From a bacterium (GTDB lineage Bacteria > Ratteibacteria > UBA8468 > B48-G9 > JAFGKM01), in contig DAOOVW010000034.1 in assembly GCA_035370465.1 (NCBI GenBank), positions 1 through 16,962 of the forward strand: 16,962 nt of DNA. Reading direction: 5' to 3'. Of this stretch, positions 1 through 6,911 are shown in pieces (position 1 is the stretch's first letter; every line of letters begins with the position of its first letter). Made by a program: the position numbers and the translations under genes. The notes under the pieces were generated by a model that saw nothing but the letters and a program-made list of their open reading frames with translations, searched no databases and was not told where the DNA came from.

Positions 1-1
1 G

Positions 2-106
2 AATAACTGGCAGATAATTTATCTTACAATGGATGACCACATTAAAGATTTATTTAAAGAGGCATCCCATCTTTCTCCTGTTGATTTTAATTTATATTCC
101 TTATAA
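2..106 (+). CDS. C-terminal fragment of an unknown protein (5' end outside window)
   Basis: An open frame enters from the left edge and runs 34 codons to TAA at 104-106. It reads NNWQIIYLTMDDHIKDLF, then a polar tail. A hydrophobic strand (WQIIYLT) followed by an acidic helix resembles the end of SMC/RecN-like or AAA ATPases, where a QIIY-T strand follows the Walker B region. This is only a resemblance, because too little is present to assign a family. The gene points the same way as the main operon, but about 440 bases of repeats and a strong promoter separate them, so it is probably not co-transcribed. Confidence 0.4.
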   Translation, partial: NNWQIIYLTMDDHIKDLFKEASHLSPVDFNLYSL

Positions 107-478
107 ATTTTTAACCCTGTGTTTATAAATGTAAAAATCACTGGCCCGCTTTTCCTCCAGACCAGGTCTGGGGAAATGGCAGAAAAAAAGGGTAGGGGGT
201 TTTGCGGGAGATGGAGATGCTTGATAGAATTCCCCTCTTTGACAAAGAGGGTATCTCTTACCCACAAGTTCCCCCTTTGTAAACCGACTAAAGAAGCAAA
301 GGGTAGCAAAGCAGAGTTGGTGCTTGTTTCCAAAATACTTCCCCCTTTGTAAAGGGGGATGGAGGGGGATTTATAAGCAAAACGGGGATGGAGGGGAATT
401 TCAACCTTCTTCCCACAGGGGAGAAGGCAATAAGATATTTTTGACGATAATGGATTACCTTTCAAACGACAATTGAAT
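107..478. repeat. Non-coding stretch packed with hairpin repeats
   Basis: No credible gene is seen here; short open frames on both strands lack coding character. It contains four inverted repeats: CCAGACC/GGTCTGG (157-171), CCCTCTTTG/CAAAGAGGG (233-251), a perfect CCCCCTTTGTAAAGGGGG (341-358), and CCTTCTTCCC/GGGGAGAAGG with a 3-base loop and one mismatch (405-427). Bases 178-228 recur almost unchanged at 12268-12315. Bases 131-171 are a degenerate version of the CRISPR-like repeat plus hairpin at 15544-15597. Such GC-rich palindromes in AT-rich DNA look like REP or MITE remnants. One or more may also act as a terminator for the upstream gene. Confidence 0.6.
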
Positions 479-507
479 TTGACAATTTTAAAAGTGTATT
501 TTAAAAT
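479..507 (+). promoter_or_regulatory. Candidate sigma-70 promoter of the main operon
   Basis: A perfect -35 box TTGACA (479-484) is followed by 17 bases and TAAAAT (502-507). It lies 42 bases upstream of the first small gene and after the last hairpin repeat, the expected place for the operon promoter. AT-rich DNA gives chance -10 matches, but the perfect -35 with optimal spacing is unusual. Confidence 0.55.
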
Positions 508-549
508 CAAATTGCGATATTAAAATGAAAACTATAAAATGGTGGTTTT

Positions 550-651
550 ATGGAAAATGTAGAATATAAAAAATATCTTATCAGTGTTTTTCTGCAGATT
601 ATCTCATATCTTTGCATTATAGTTATTATCTATGTCAAAAAAACATATTAA
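550..651 (+). CDS. 33-residue single-pass membrane peptide, first gene of the operon
   Basis: ATG at 550 follows a GGTGG sequence, and the frame runs 33 codons to TAA at 649-651. The next gene's ATG starts at 652 with no base between, so translation is probably coupled. The product has a short polar N-terminus (MENVEYKK), about 20 hydrophobic residues (YLISVFLQIISYLCIIVIIY) and a basic end (VKKTY), the layout of a single-pass inner-membrane peptide. No family is recognised. The main support is its exact abutment with the radical SAM gene and its position behind a good promoter. It could anchor or signal for the operon products, or be a translational leader. A chance short frame in AT-rich DNA is the alternative. 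Confidence 0.5.
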   Translation: MENVEYKKYLISVFLQIISYLCIIVIIYVKKTY

Positions 652-1248
652 ATGCGAATAGGAAAATATTTAATTTCAACTGGAGTTAATGGTCCAGGAA
701 AAAGATTTGTAATTTGGTTTCAAGGATGTTCTTTCCATTGTAAAAGCTGCTTTAATCCTGAATTTTGGAATAAAAATGGTGGGAAGGTAATGAATGTTAA
801 AGAAATGTTATCTATTATAGATAAATATTCTGGTATTGAAGGAGTTACATTTACAGGTGGAGAGCCTTTTCTTCAAAGTAAAGAGCTTTTATCTCTTTCA
901 AAACTAATAAGATGTAAAAATTTAACTATTGTTTGTTTTACTGGATACCAATATGAAGATATTTTAAAAGGAAAAATTCCTTATGGTAAAGAATTACTGA
1001 ATTATATAGATATACTTATTGATGGTAGATTTATTAAAGAAGAAAAGACATTTTTGATATGGAGGGGAAGTCGTAATCAGAAGGTATATTTTCTTTCAGA
1101 AAGATATAAATATCTAAAAGAATTTGTAGAAAAGGAAGGAATAAGTGAAGCAGAAATAAAAGTAGGCAAAAAAGGAATTTCTATAACTGGAATATTTGAT
1201 ATAAACTTTTGGGAAGAGTTAAAAAAAGTACTAAAAGAAAATGATTAG
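652..1248 (+). CDS. Radical SAM protein, NrdG-like (4Fe-4S activase family)
   Basis: This 198-residue protein has the radical SAM cluster motif C26-S-F-H-C30-K-S-C33 and the SAM-binding GGEPF at 69-73. Its C-terminal half carries IDILIDGRFI and a GSRNQ segment, typical of the short activase group that includes anaerobic ribonucleotide reductase activase (NrdG, normally about 150-200 residues). It should bind one 4Fe-4S cluster and cleave S-adenosylmethionine in the cytoplasm to form a glycyl or substrate radical. No NrdD or other glycyl-radical enzyme is nearby, so a housekeeping NrdG role is unlikely. Stand-alone NrdG-like proteins do occur in accessory loci. It overlaps the following GTPase gene by 8 bases (ATGATTAG), so it is translationally coupled to it. 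The substrate is unknown; a partner inside this operon is inference. Confidence 0.85.
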   Translation: MRIGKYLISTGVNGPGKRFVIWFQGCSFHCKSCFNPEFWNKNGGKVMNVKEMLSIIDKYSGIEGVTFTGGEPFLQSKELLSLSKLIRCKNLTIVCFTGYQYEDILKGKIPYGKELLNYIDILIDGRFIKEEKTFLIWRGSRNQKVYFLSERYKYLKEFVEKEGISEAEIKVGKKGISITGIFDINFWEELKKVLKEND

Positions 1249-4200
1249 ATGCCCTTATTGTTTACAAAGTGATGAACCAAAATCAACGAAGAATAATAAT
1301 ACAGAAGTATATACTTGTACAAAATGTAGATCTCTATTACCAAGGGATTTTGTTGAAGAGAATTATCCTAAAATGACAGTTGGTATTATTGGATTTACTG
1401 GGCATGGTAAAACAGTTTACTTAACATCACTTTTCTACTTATTAAAATTTATAAGAAGAAGTTCTTTATGGGAAAATTTTAATTGGCAGACGCTTGATGA
1501 AAATACTCATAAGATAGTATTTGAACATGTTTCTTTATTTGAGAAAGAGCATAAATTACCTAAATCTACCCCTGCGAATTTTCCTTTACCAGCAATTATT
1601 GAATTTTTTGATATGCCATTGATAGGTAATTGTTTTTTCACTTTTTATGATACTGCTGGAGCAGTGTATGAAGAAATTAATAGTATAACAAATATGGGAA
1701 AGTTTGTTGCATATGCAGATGTAGTTTTCTTTATTTTAAGTATACCTGATTGCAAAAGAAGAAAGGGAAGGAGTTGGCAGGATGAGATGGAAAGGTTTTT
1801 GGATATATATGTAAATGCAGTGTATAACCGACTTGGCATTTCACTGGAAAAATTTCAACATCTTATTGTTGTATTAACAAAAGCAGACCTTTTTATTGAT
1901 GGAGAGGAAGAACCAGAACTTAAAGAATTTTTATTACAAGGTTCATATAATTGGTGGGGGTTAAAAAAAACAAGAAATGGAGAGTTTAGAAAAAAAATAA
2001 ATGAAATAGCCAAGTTTTCAGAATTTATAGAAGATTGGCTTGAAGAGAAAGGAGGTGGTGGATTTATAAATTTAGCAAGAAGGAGATTTAAAAGTGTTAA
2101 ATATACATTAATATCTGCAATAGGTTCTGCTCCAAAAGGTAAGAAATTGGTATCGCTTTCACCAGAGGATCCGAAGAGAGTAATAGACCCATTGATGTTA
2201 ATAATACAAAAAATTTTTGAAGGAGAAGGAGAAGAGGAGCGAGTGGTAAGTGATACAGTGAAGGAGTTAACTACTTCTGAGCAAGTAACTCAACCAATTC
2301 CTGATAATGAAATTTTACAATCCATTTATACAAAAGTTCCAAAAAGGAAATCTTACTTTAGAAAAGGTGATTTTCATACTGTATTTTATCCTACCAAATT
2401 TTTAAATAGGAACGATATATCAGAAATAGAAAAAAGGATACATTTTCCAGGTGATATATTTGATGAAAAAATAACATTATTTTTTCAAGAAATACAAAAA
2501 AAGTGGTGTCTTGTAATTCTTAAAATCAAGAATTTACCTAATGAAAAAGATTCTTTAAATAGGGGGGGGTTATTTCTCTGTCATGCTTTTATATTTCCTG
2601 AAAATATATGGAAAAGAACAGGAGATTTATTGAGTTTAGTTAAATTTACAGAGGGATTTTCTTTTACAAAAATAAAAGATATTTTCAATTCACCATTTTT
2701 TGATAGAAGAAATGGGAATAGTAATAACATAAAAATTTTACCAGAGAAATTAGGAGAAATTTCTAATACACTTCCGAAATTATCTAATTTTAACTCTGAT
2801 TTTGTCTGGAAAATTATTATATTGATGAATAGAATAGCCAGAGAAAAAAATAACAATATACCTGTAATTTTGAAAGGAAATCCAGAAAACATAACTGATT
2901 TTTTGAATAAAATTTTTGCCTATATTCCTGATGACTTTAAAGTTTTAATTGGGTTTGACTCATGTTTTGACAATGGCAATCTTGCTTCTTATCCTTTAAA
3001 AATAGTAGGATACAAAACAACTCTTCCAACAAATACCAGTTCTATTATTATTGATCTTGAAAAATCCATATTAAAAGTTCCTGATGGAATTGAAGAGTTA
3101 TGTAATTCTCGAAGTTGTTTTGAAATATGGTTAAATTCTCTTCGTGAAAAAATTAAATATAAGGAAGAAATTGAGAAGGCATATAAACTTTCAGAGATTA
3201 TTGAAGAAGGTAAAGATTATTCAGATAAAGAAATTTTAACAGGTGAAGACCAAAAGATATTTGTTTCCATAAATAAAGAAAGAATAATAGAGAGGTTTTA
3301 TAGTTATTTAAAAGGTTTAATCTGGGAAGAAGTAGTAAAAGTAGTTATAAAGGAGATTTCTATTGATAAGATGTTTGAGATTTTTTTTGATAGAGGGAAA
3401 ATTAAGGATATTTGTGGAAATATAGTAGGAGTAATTATAAGAGAGAAAATACCAATTATTCCAGGGAGAAGTTATATAAAAGAGGAGTTATTAAGTGAAG
3501 GGAATAATATAATCAGGGCGATGTGGAAACTTGCAAAAGGAGAGAAATTAAGTAATAAAGATATAGAGTGTTTGAAGGAAGATGAAAGGAGGGAATTTTT
3601 AAGGTATTTAGTTTTAACAGAGGAGGAGAAAGAAGATTGGCTGTTAGATATTTTAGGGACAAACAGGGATATTGTAGAACAACTCCTTAAAGATAATAAA
3701 ATAAAAGATACATTAAATAAAGAAAGAATAATAGAGAGGTTTTATAGTTATTTAAAAGGTTTAATCTGGGAAGAAGTAGTAAAAGTAGTTATAAAGGAGA
3801 TTTCTATTGATAAGATGTTTGAGATTTTTTTTGATAGAGGGAAAATTAAGGATATTTGTGGAAATATAGTAGGAGTAATTATAAGAGAGAAAATACCAAT
3901 TATTCCAGGGAGAAGTTATATAAAAGAGGAGTTATTAAGTGAAGGGAATAATATAATCAGGGCGATGTGGAAACTTGCAAAAGGAGAGAAATTAAGTAAT
4001 AAAGATATAGAGTGTTTGAAGGAAGATGAAAGGAGGGAATTTTTAAGGTATTTGGTTTTAACAGAGGAGGAGAAAGAAGATTGGTTGTTAGATATTTTAA
4101 GGACAAACAGGGATGTTTTAGAACAACTCCTTAAAGATAATAAAATAAAAGATACATTAAAACCAATTATTGAAGAAATACTACTTCAAAATAAACACCT

Positions 4201-4513
4201 TTTCAAAAAAACTTTTGATATTTTAGAAGAGGCAATTTTTTCAATAAATAATGAATATTTTGTTTTAGAATATCAACATTTACAAAGTCATGAAATATTT
4301 GTAAATGTTTTTATATCTCTTTTAAAATCGAAAAAAAAGGATGAGAAAACGGTTGAGGATATTTACAAATGGGTGAAAAAAAATTCTCCTGATAGAATAG
4401 AAGAAACGAGTGAAATTATCAAAGAATATCAAAACATTGACCCATATGATTTTAAGTTTATAGGTAAGTTGAAAAGATTTTTGAGAAAGATATGGAGTAA
4501 AAAGGGAATGTGA
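1241..4513 (+). CDS. Zinc-ribbon GTPase with GAP1-like middle and tandem-duplicated C-terminal half
   Basis: The 1090-residue protein starts with a zinc ribbon (C4, C7, C26, C29). A P-loop GTPase follows: Walker A GFTGHGKT at 51-58, DTAG (D137-G140) as the G3 loop, and TKAD at 213-216 as the G4 specificity motif, so GTP is the likely nucleotide. This order fits the DO-GTPase/GTPase-associated families of bacterial conflict systems. Residues about 355-470 include NRGGLFLCHAF (440-450), resembling the RGGxxFxHA signature of GTPase-associated protein 1 N-domains; this match is from memory and moderate. Residues 678-825 and 826-973 are an almost identical 148-residue tandem repeat of helical, charged sequence. 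About 117 further residues close the protein. A run of eight G at 2562-2569 could slip. It overlaps the radical SAM gene and should act as the operon's nucleotide switch. Confidence 0.8.
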   Translation: MIRCPYCLQSDEPKSTKNNNTEVYTCTKCRSLLPRDFVEENYPKMTVGIIGFTGHGKTVYLTSLFYLLKFIRRSSLWENFNWQTLDENTHKIVFEHVSLFEKEHKLPKSTPANFPLPAIIEFFDMPLIGNCFFTFYDTAGAVYEEINSITNMGKFVAYADVVFFILSIPDCKRRKGRSWQDEMERFLDIYVNAVYNRLGISLEKFQHLIVVLTKADLFIDGEEEPELKEFLLQGSYNWWGLKKTRNGEFRKKINEIAKFSEFIEDWLEEKGGGGFINLARRRFKSVKYTLISAIGSAPKGKKLVSLSPEDPKRVIDPLMLIIQKIFEGEGEEERVVSDTVKELTTSEQVTQPIPDNEILQSIYTKVPKRKSYFRKGDFHTVFYPTKFLNRNDISEIEKRIHFPGDIFDEKITLFFQEIQKKWCLVILKIKNLPNEKDSLNRGGLFLCHAFIFPENIWKRTGDLLSLVKFTEGFSFTKIKDIFNSPFFDRRNGNSNNIKILPEKLGEISNTLPKLSNFNSDFVWKIIILMNRIAREKNNNIPVILKGNPENITDFLNKIFAYIPDDFKVLIGFDSCFDNGNLASYPLKIVGYKTTLPTNTSSIIIDLEKSILKVPDGIEELCNSRSCFEIWLNSLREKIKYKEEIEKAYKLSEIIEEGKDYSDKEILTGEDQKIFVSINKERIIERFYSYLKGLIWEEVVKVVIKEISIDKMFEIFFDRGKIKDICGNIVGVIIREKIPIIPGRSYIKEELLSEGNNIIRAMWKLAKGEKLSNKDIECLKEDERREFLRYLVLTEEEKEDWLLDILGTNRDIVEQLLKDNKIKDTLNKERIIERFYSYLKGLIWEEVVKVVIKEISIDKMFEIFFDRGKIKDICGNIVGVIIREKIPIIPGRSYIKEELLSEGNNIIRAMWKLAKGEKLSNKDIECLKEDERREFLRYLVLTEEEKEDWLLDILRTNRDVLEQLLKDNKIKDTLKPIIEEILLQNKHLFKKTFDILEEAIFSINNEYFVLEYQHLQSHEIFVNVFISLLKSKKKDEKTVEDIYKWVKKNSPDRIEETSEIIKEYQNIDPYDFKFIGKLKRFLRKIWSKKGM
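2562..2569 (+). repeat. G8 homopolymer inside the GTPase gene
   Basis: Eight consecutive G encode part of the conserved-looking R441-G-G segment. A one-base slip would shift the frame and remove the duplicated C-terminal half. Long G runs are rare in this AT-rich coding sequence. Confidence 0.6.
3272..4159 (+). repeat. Two tandem 444-base coding repeats
   Basis: Bases 3272-3715 and 3716-4159 are consecutive 444-base (148-codon) units in the same frame. Identity extends a few bases beyond each end (about 3270-3717 against 3714-4161). I count five substitutions, all in the last quarter: two silent, plus Gly to Arg, Ile to Val and Val to Leu. The unit is a whole number of codons, so expansion or contraction keeps the gene open. 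Confidence 0.9.
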
Positions 4514-4721
4514 TAAAATTATATAGAACAAAAACAAAAAAAAATATATAATTTAGTAAATACCCAGTCAATTGTATTGACTGAAGGTAGCAAGAATAAA
4601 AGTAAAAAAACAAAAAGATTTAAAGGTTTTTTCTCTCTACTTAGATATGACCGAGGCTAATATTTATATAGTTTATAAAAAACCTTTTGAAAGAGATTTC
4701 CAATGAGGAGTCAAGGGGAAA
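4514..4721 (+). promoter_or_regulatory. 208-base intergenic spacer with palindrome and long inverted repeat
   Basis: This is the only sizeable gap inside the operon. It contains CAGTCAATTGTATTGACTG (4565-4583), an 8-base inverted repeat around 3 bases that looks like an operator. A second inverted repeat, AAAGGTTTTTT (4622-4632) with AAAAAACCTTT (4677-4687), could fold the leader RNA of the next gene. TTGACT inside the palindrome could serve as a -35 box, but no convincing -10 sits at the right distance. A secondary promoter or attenuator that changes the dose of downstream genes relative to the GTPase is possible. Confidence 0.35.
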
Positions 4722-5750
4722 ATGAGTGGATTAAAATATTCAAATGTTTATATAGAAGAACAAATTAGGAAAAAACAGGAAATAATATCCCAAATAGAGA
4801 ATACAAAAGCAGAAATATTTATTTTGAAAGATAAAGGCAAAAATATTATAGGTGAATTTTCTCAAGGAATAAAAGAAGAATTTAAAATGGAAATAGAAAA
4901 ATTTAAGAGTTGGCAGAAAAATAAAATACCAAATTTTTCTTTTTATATGTATATTCATGAACTTCAGGCAGTAAAAAAAGAAATGGAGGAATTTAAATGT
5001 ATTGGGATGAAACAATTTAAAGCACTTTTAGAAATTAAAGAAAAAGCACCTAAAAAAATTCAGGCAGTAAAAAAAGAAATGGAGGAATTTAAAGGTATTG
5101 GGATGAAACAATTTAAATCATTTTTAGAAATTAAAGAAAAAACACTTAAAAAAATTCAGGCACTTAAAAATAAAATGGAAGAATTATCTATAATACTTAA
5201 AAGTATTGAAATATTATCTACAAAATGGCATCTTGAAGAATATGCAGAAATTGAAAAAGCAATTGACTTACTTTCCCATTCATTAGAAGAAGAAAAGGTC
5301 TCGTTGGTTGAAAGTGAAATAGAGAAATTGAATTTAAAAATAAATAAAATGAAAGAAACATTAAATGGATATGAAAATTTAAATAAACAAAGACAATATG
5401 TTTTAGAATCTTTAAGGAAAGTTTGCAAACAAATTGGATGGGAAGAAATTAAAGAACCATATTTTGAAAAGAAAGACGACCCAAGAAGTCGGATTATCTA
5501 TGAAATCAACACTTATTCAGCAGGAATTATGAAGTTTTATCTTACTCTTGAAAAAATAGTGGTTAATTCACCATTAACAAATGAAAATAATTATTGTATA
5601 AAGGAATTTAATAATCTATCTGAAAAACTTAAAAATTTTGGTGTAAATACAAAATTTAAACGTGATACAGCAGAAAATGAGGACCCTATGTTATATGGAA
5701 AAAACAGAATATCCACAATAGATGAAGAGTCATTAGAAAATAATAGATGA
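4722..5750 (+). CDS. Coiled-coil protein with 32-residue internal repeats
   Basis: ATG at 4722 follows AAGGGG at good spacing. The 342-residue product is rich in Lys, Glu, Leu and Ile with heptad-like spacing over most of its length, and has no signal peptide or membrane segment. Residues 82-113 and 114-145 are near-identical repeats (QAVKKEMEEFK...), with a decayed third copy from 146. The last 100 or so residues are less coiled and include CKQIGWEEIKEPYF and an acidic end. No family is recognised. As the longest helical protein in the operon it is a likely scaffold or oligomerisation partner for the GTPase or AAA+ protein. Only 20 bases separate its stop from the next ATG, so the two are co-transcribed. 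Confidence 0.75.
   Translation: MSGLKYSNVYIEEQIRKKQEIISQIENTKAEIFILKDKGKNIIGEFSQGIKEEFKMEIEKFKSWQKNKIPNFSFYMYIHELQAVKKEMEEFKCIGMKQFKALLEIKEKAPKKIQAVKKEMEEFKGIGMKQFKSFLEIKEKTLKKIQALKNKMEELSIILKSIEILSTKWHLEEYAEIEKAIDLLSHSLEEEKVSLVESEIEKLNLKINKMKETLNGYENLNKQRQYVLESLRKVCKQIGWEEIKEPYFEKKDDPRSRIIYEINTYSAGIMKFYLTLEKIVVNSPLTNENNYCIKEFNNLSEKLKNFGVNTKFKRDTAENEDPMLYGKNRISTIDEESLENNR
4965..5156 (+). repeat. Two 96-base tandem repeats inside the coiled-coil gene
   Basis: Bases 4965-5060 and 5061-5156 are direct repeats of 96 bases (32 codons) with about five differences. Both start CAGGCAGTAAAAAAAGAAAT. A diverged third start (CAGGCACTTAAAAA) follows at 5157. The unit keeps the frame and would lengthen the coiled coil. 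Confidence 0.85.
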
Positions 5751-5770
5751 AAGGGATTTAATAAATAAAA

Positions 5771-6901
5771 ATGAGCGAATTAGAAAATTTGCTGATTGAT
5801 TTAGTAGATGCAGGATGGTATACCAGAGAAAATGCTTATAAAAAATTAAATTCTAAATATCCAGATTGGTATTTCACCTCATATATTAAGGACCTCCTGC
5901 CTGTATATATCAAAGCATTGGAAAGCGAAGATGATAGTATAAGATATTCAGCAGTAAATGTATTAAAATTAATAAAAGATAAGTTAGCAATAGAAGGACT
6001 AATAATTTCACTGGTAGATTCTAATGCATTAGTAAGAAAAATATCTGCGGATTGTTTAAGTGCAATAGATATTAGTAAAATACATCCTGGGTGGCATAAA
6101 GGAGAAGTAGTAAAGAACTATATATCAAAGATAATTTCTGCATTATTTTCAGAAAATGAAGATGTAAGAAACAAAGCACAGAAATTAATAAATAAAATAT
6201 ATCCGAATGGAGAAAATTGGATAGAAAACAAAGAAATAGTAAATAATTTATTTTTATATTGTACCAAGTTGTTATCAAGTGGGAATAAGAAAAAAATCCT
6301 TGAATCTAAAAACCTAATAAACAAAATTTTAGACAAATTAGATTTTAAGAAGTATAGTGAAAAAGGAATTTTGGATTTTATTAGTGCATTAGAAATAGAT
6401 AATGAAGAAGTTAGGGAAATAGTTATAAATATACTTGTAGAGAAAAATAATGAATTTTTAAGTAGTTATCCAATTTTATTTTGCCGTAAATGTTATTTAA
6501 AAAGGCCTGCAAAAATAAAAATATATAACAATATAGATAGAGAATTTATTGTATGTCAACATTGTAGAGAATCTAATTATTTAGAAAAAGGGGTAAATAG
6601 AGTAATTGGAGTTATAGGTGCAGACTTTGAAAATTTTAAAAGAGAAGGAGATGTAGTTTATATAAATTTATGGGATAATAAAACCAAAAGAGCAGTAAAT
6701 GCTGATATAGATGAACTTGAAATACGCAAGAAAGATGAAATTGATTATGCTGCAGTAGTAGATTCAATATGTTTAGAATTAAAAAATGACATTTCAAGGG
6801 ATAAAGGATATCTGAAAACAATACCAGTTGTTTTAAAAACTGATATTTCCAAAGAGGTTAAAGACCTTTTAAAGAAACAATTCAAAGAAATAAGAAAATA
6901 A
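5771..6901 (+). CDS. HEAT-like repeat protein with zinc ribbon and C-terminal domain
   Basis: The 376-residue product begins with paired helices of HEAT/ARM type. Examples are SEDDSIRYSAVNVLKLI, DSNALVRKISADCLSAI and SENEDVRNKAQKLINKI, where the D-x-x-V/I-R pattern marks the second helix. These cover roughly residues 1-230. A zinc ribbon follows (C238, C241, C262, C265). After it comes an alpha/beta segment of about 105 residues, GVIGADFENFKREGDVVYIN and onward, ending KKQFKEIRK. No catalytic motif was seen, so it is probably a binding or adaptor protein. Ten bases separate its stop from the AAA+ gene, which suggests a partner of that ATPase. The HEAT call rests on the repeat pattern; the C-terminal domain is unassigned. 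Confidence 0.75.
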   Translation: MSELENLLIDLVDAGWYTRENAYKKLNSKYPDWYFTSYIKDLLPVYIKALESEDDSIRYSAVNVLKLIKDKLAIEGLIISLVDSNALVRKISADCLSAIDISKIHPGWHKGEVVKNYISKIISALFSENEDVRNKAQKLINKIYPNGENWIENKEIVNNLFLYCTKLLSSGNKKKILESKNLINKILDKLDFKKYSEKGILDFISALEIDNEEVREIVINILVEKNNEFLSSYPILFCRKCYLKRPAKIKIYNNIDREFIVCQHCRESNYLEKGVNRVIGVIGADFENFKREGDVVYINLWDNKTKRAVNADIDELEIRKKDEIDYAAVVDSICLELKNDISRDKGYLKTIPVVLKTDISKEVKDLLKKQFKEIRK

Positions 6902-6911
6902 AGGAGAGATT

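Noticed and set aside
119..352. Open frame of 77 codons at the left edge
   Set aside because: It runs through hairpin repeats, has a low-complexity Cys/Lys/Pro composition and no family resemblance.
652..1248. Calling the radical SAM gene nrdG outright
   Set aside because: The motifs fit, but no NrdD is present and the context is a GTPase/AAA+ operon.
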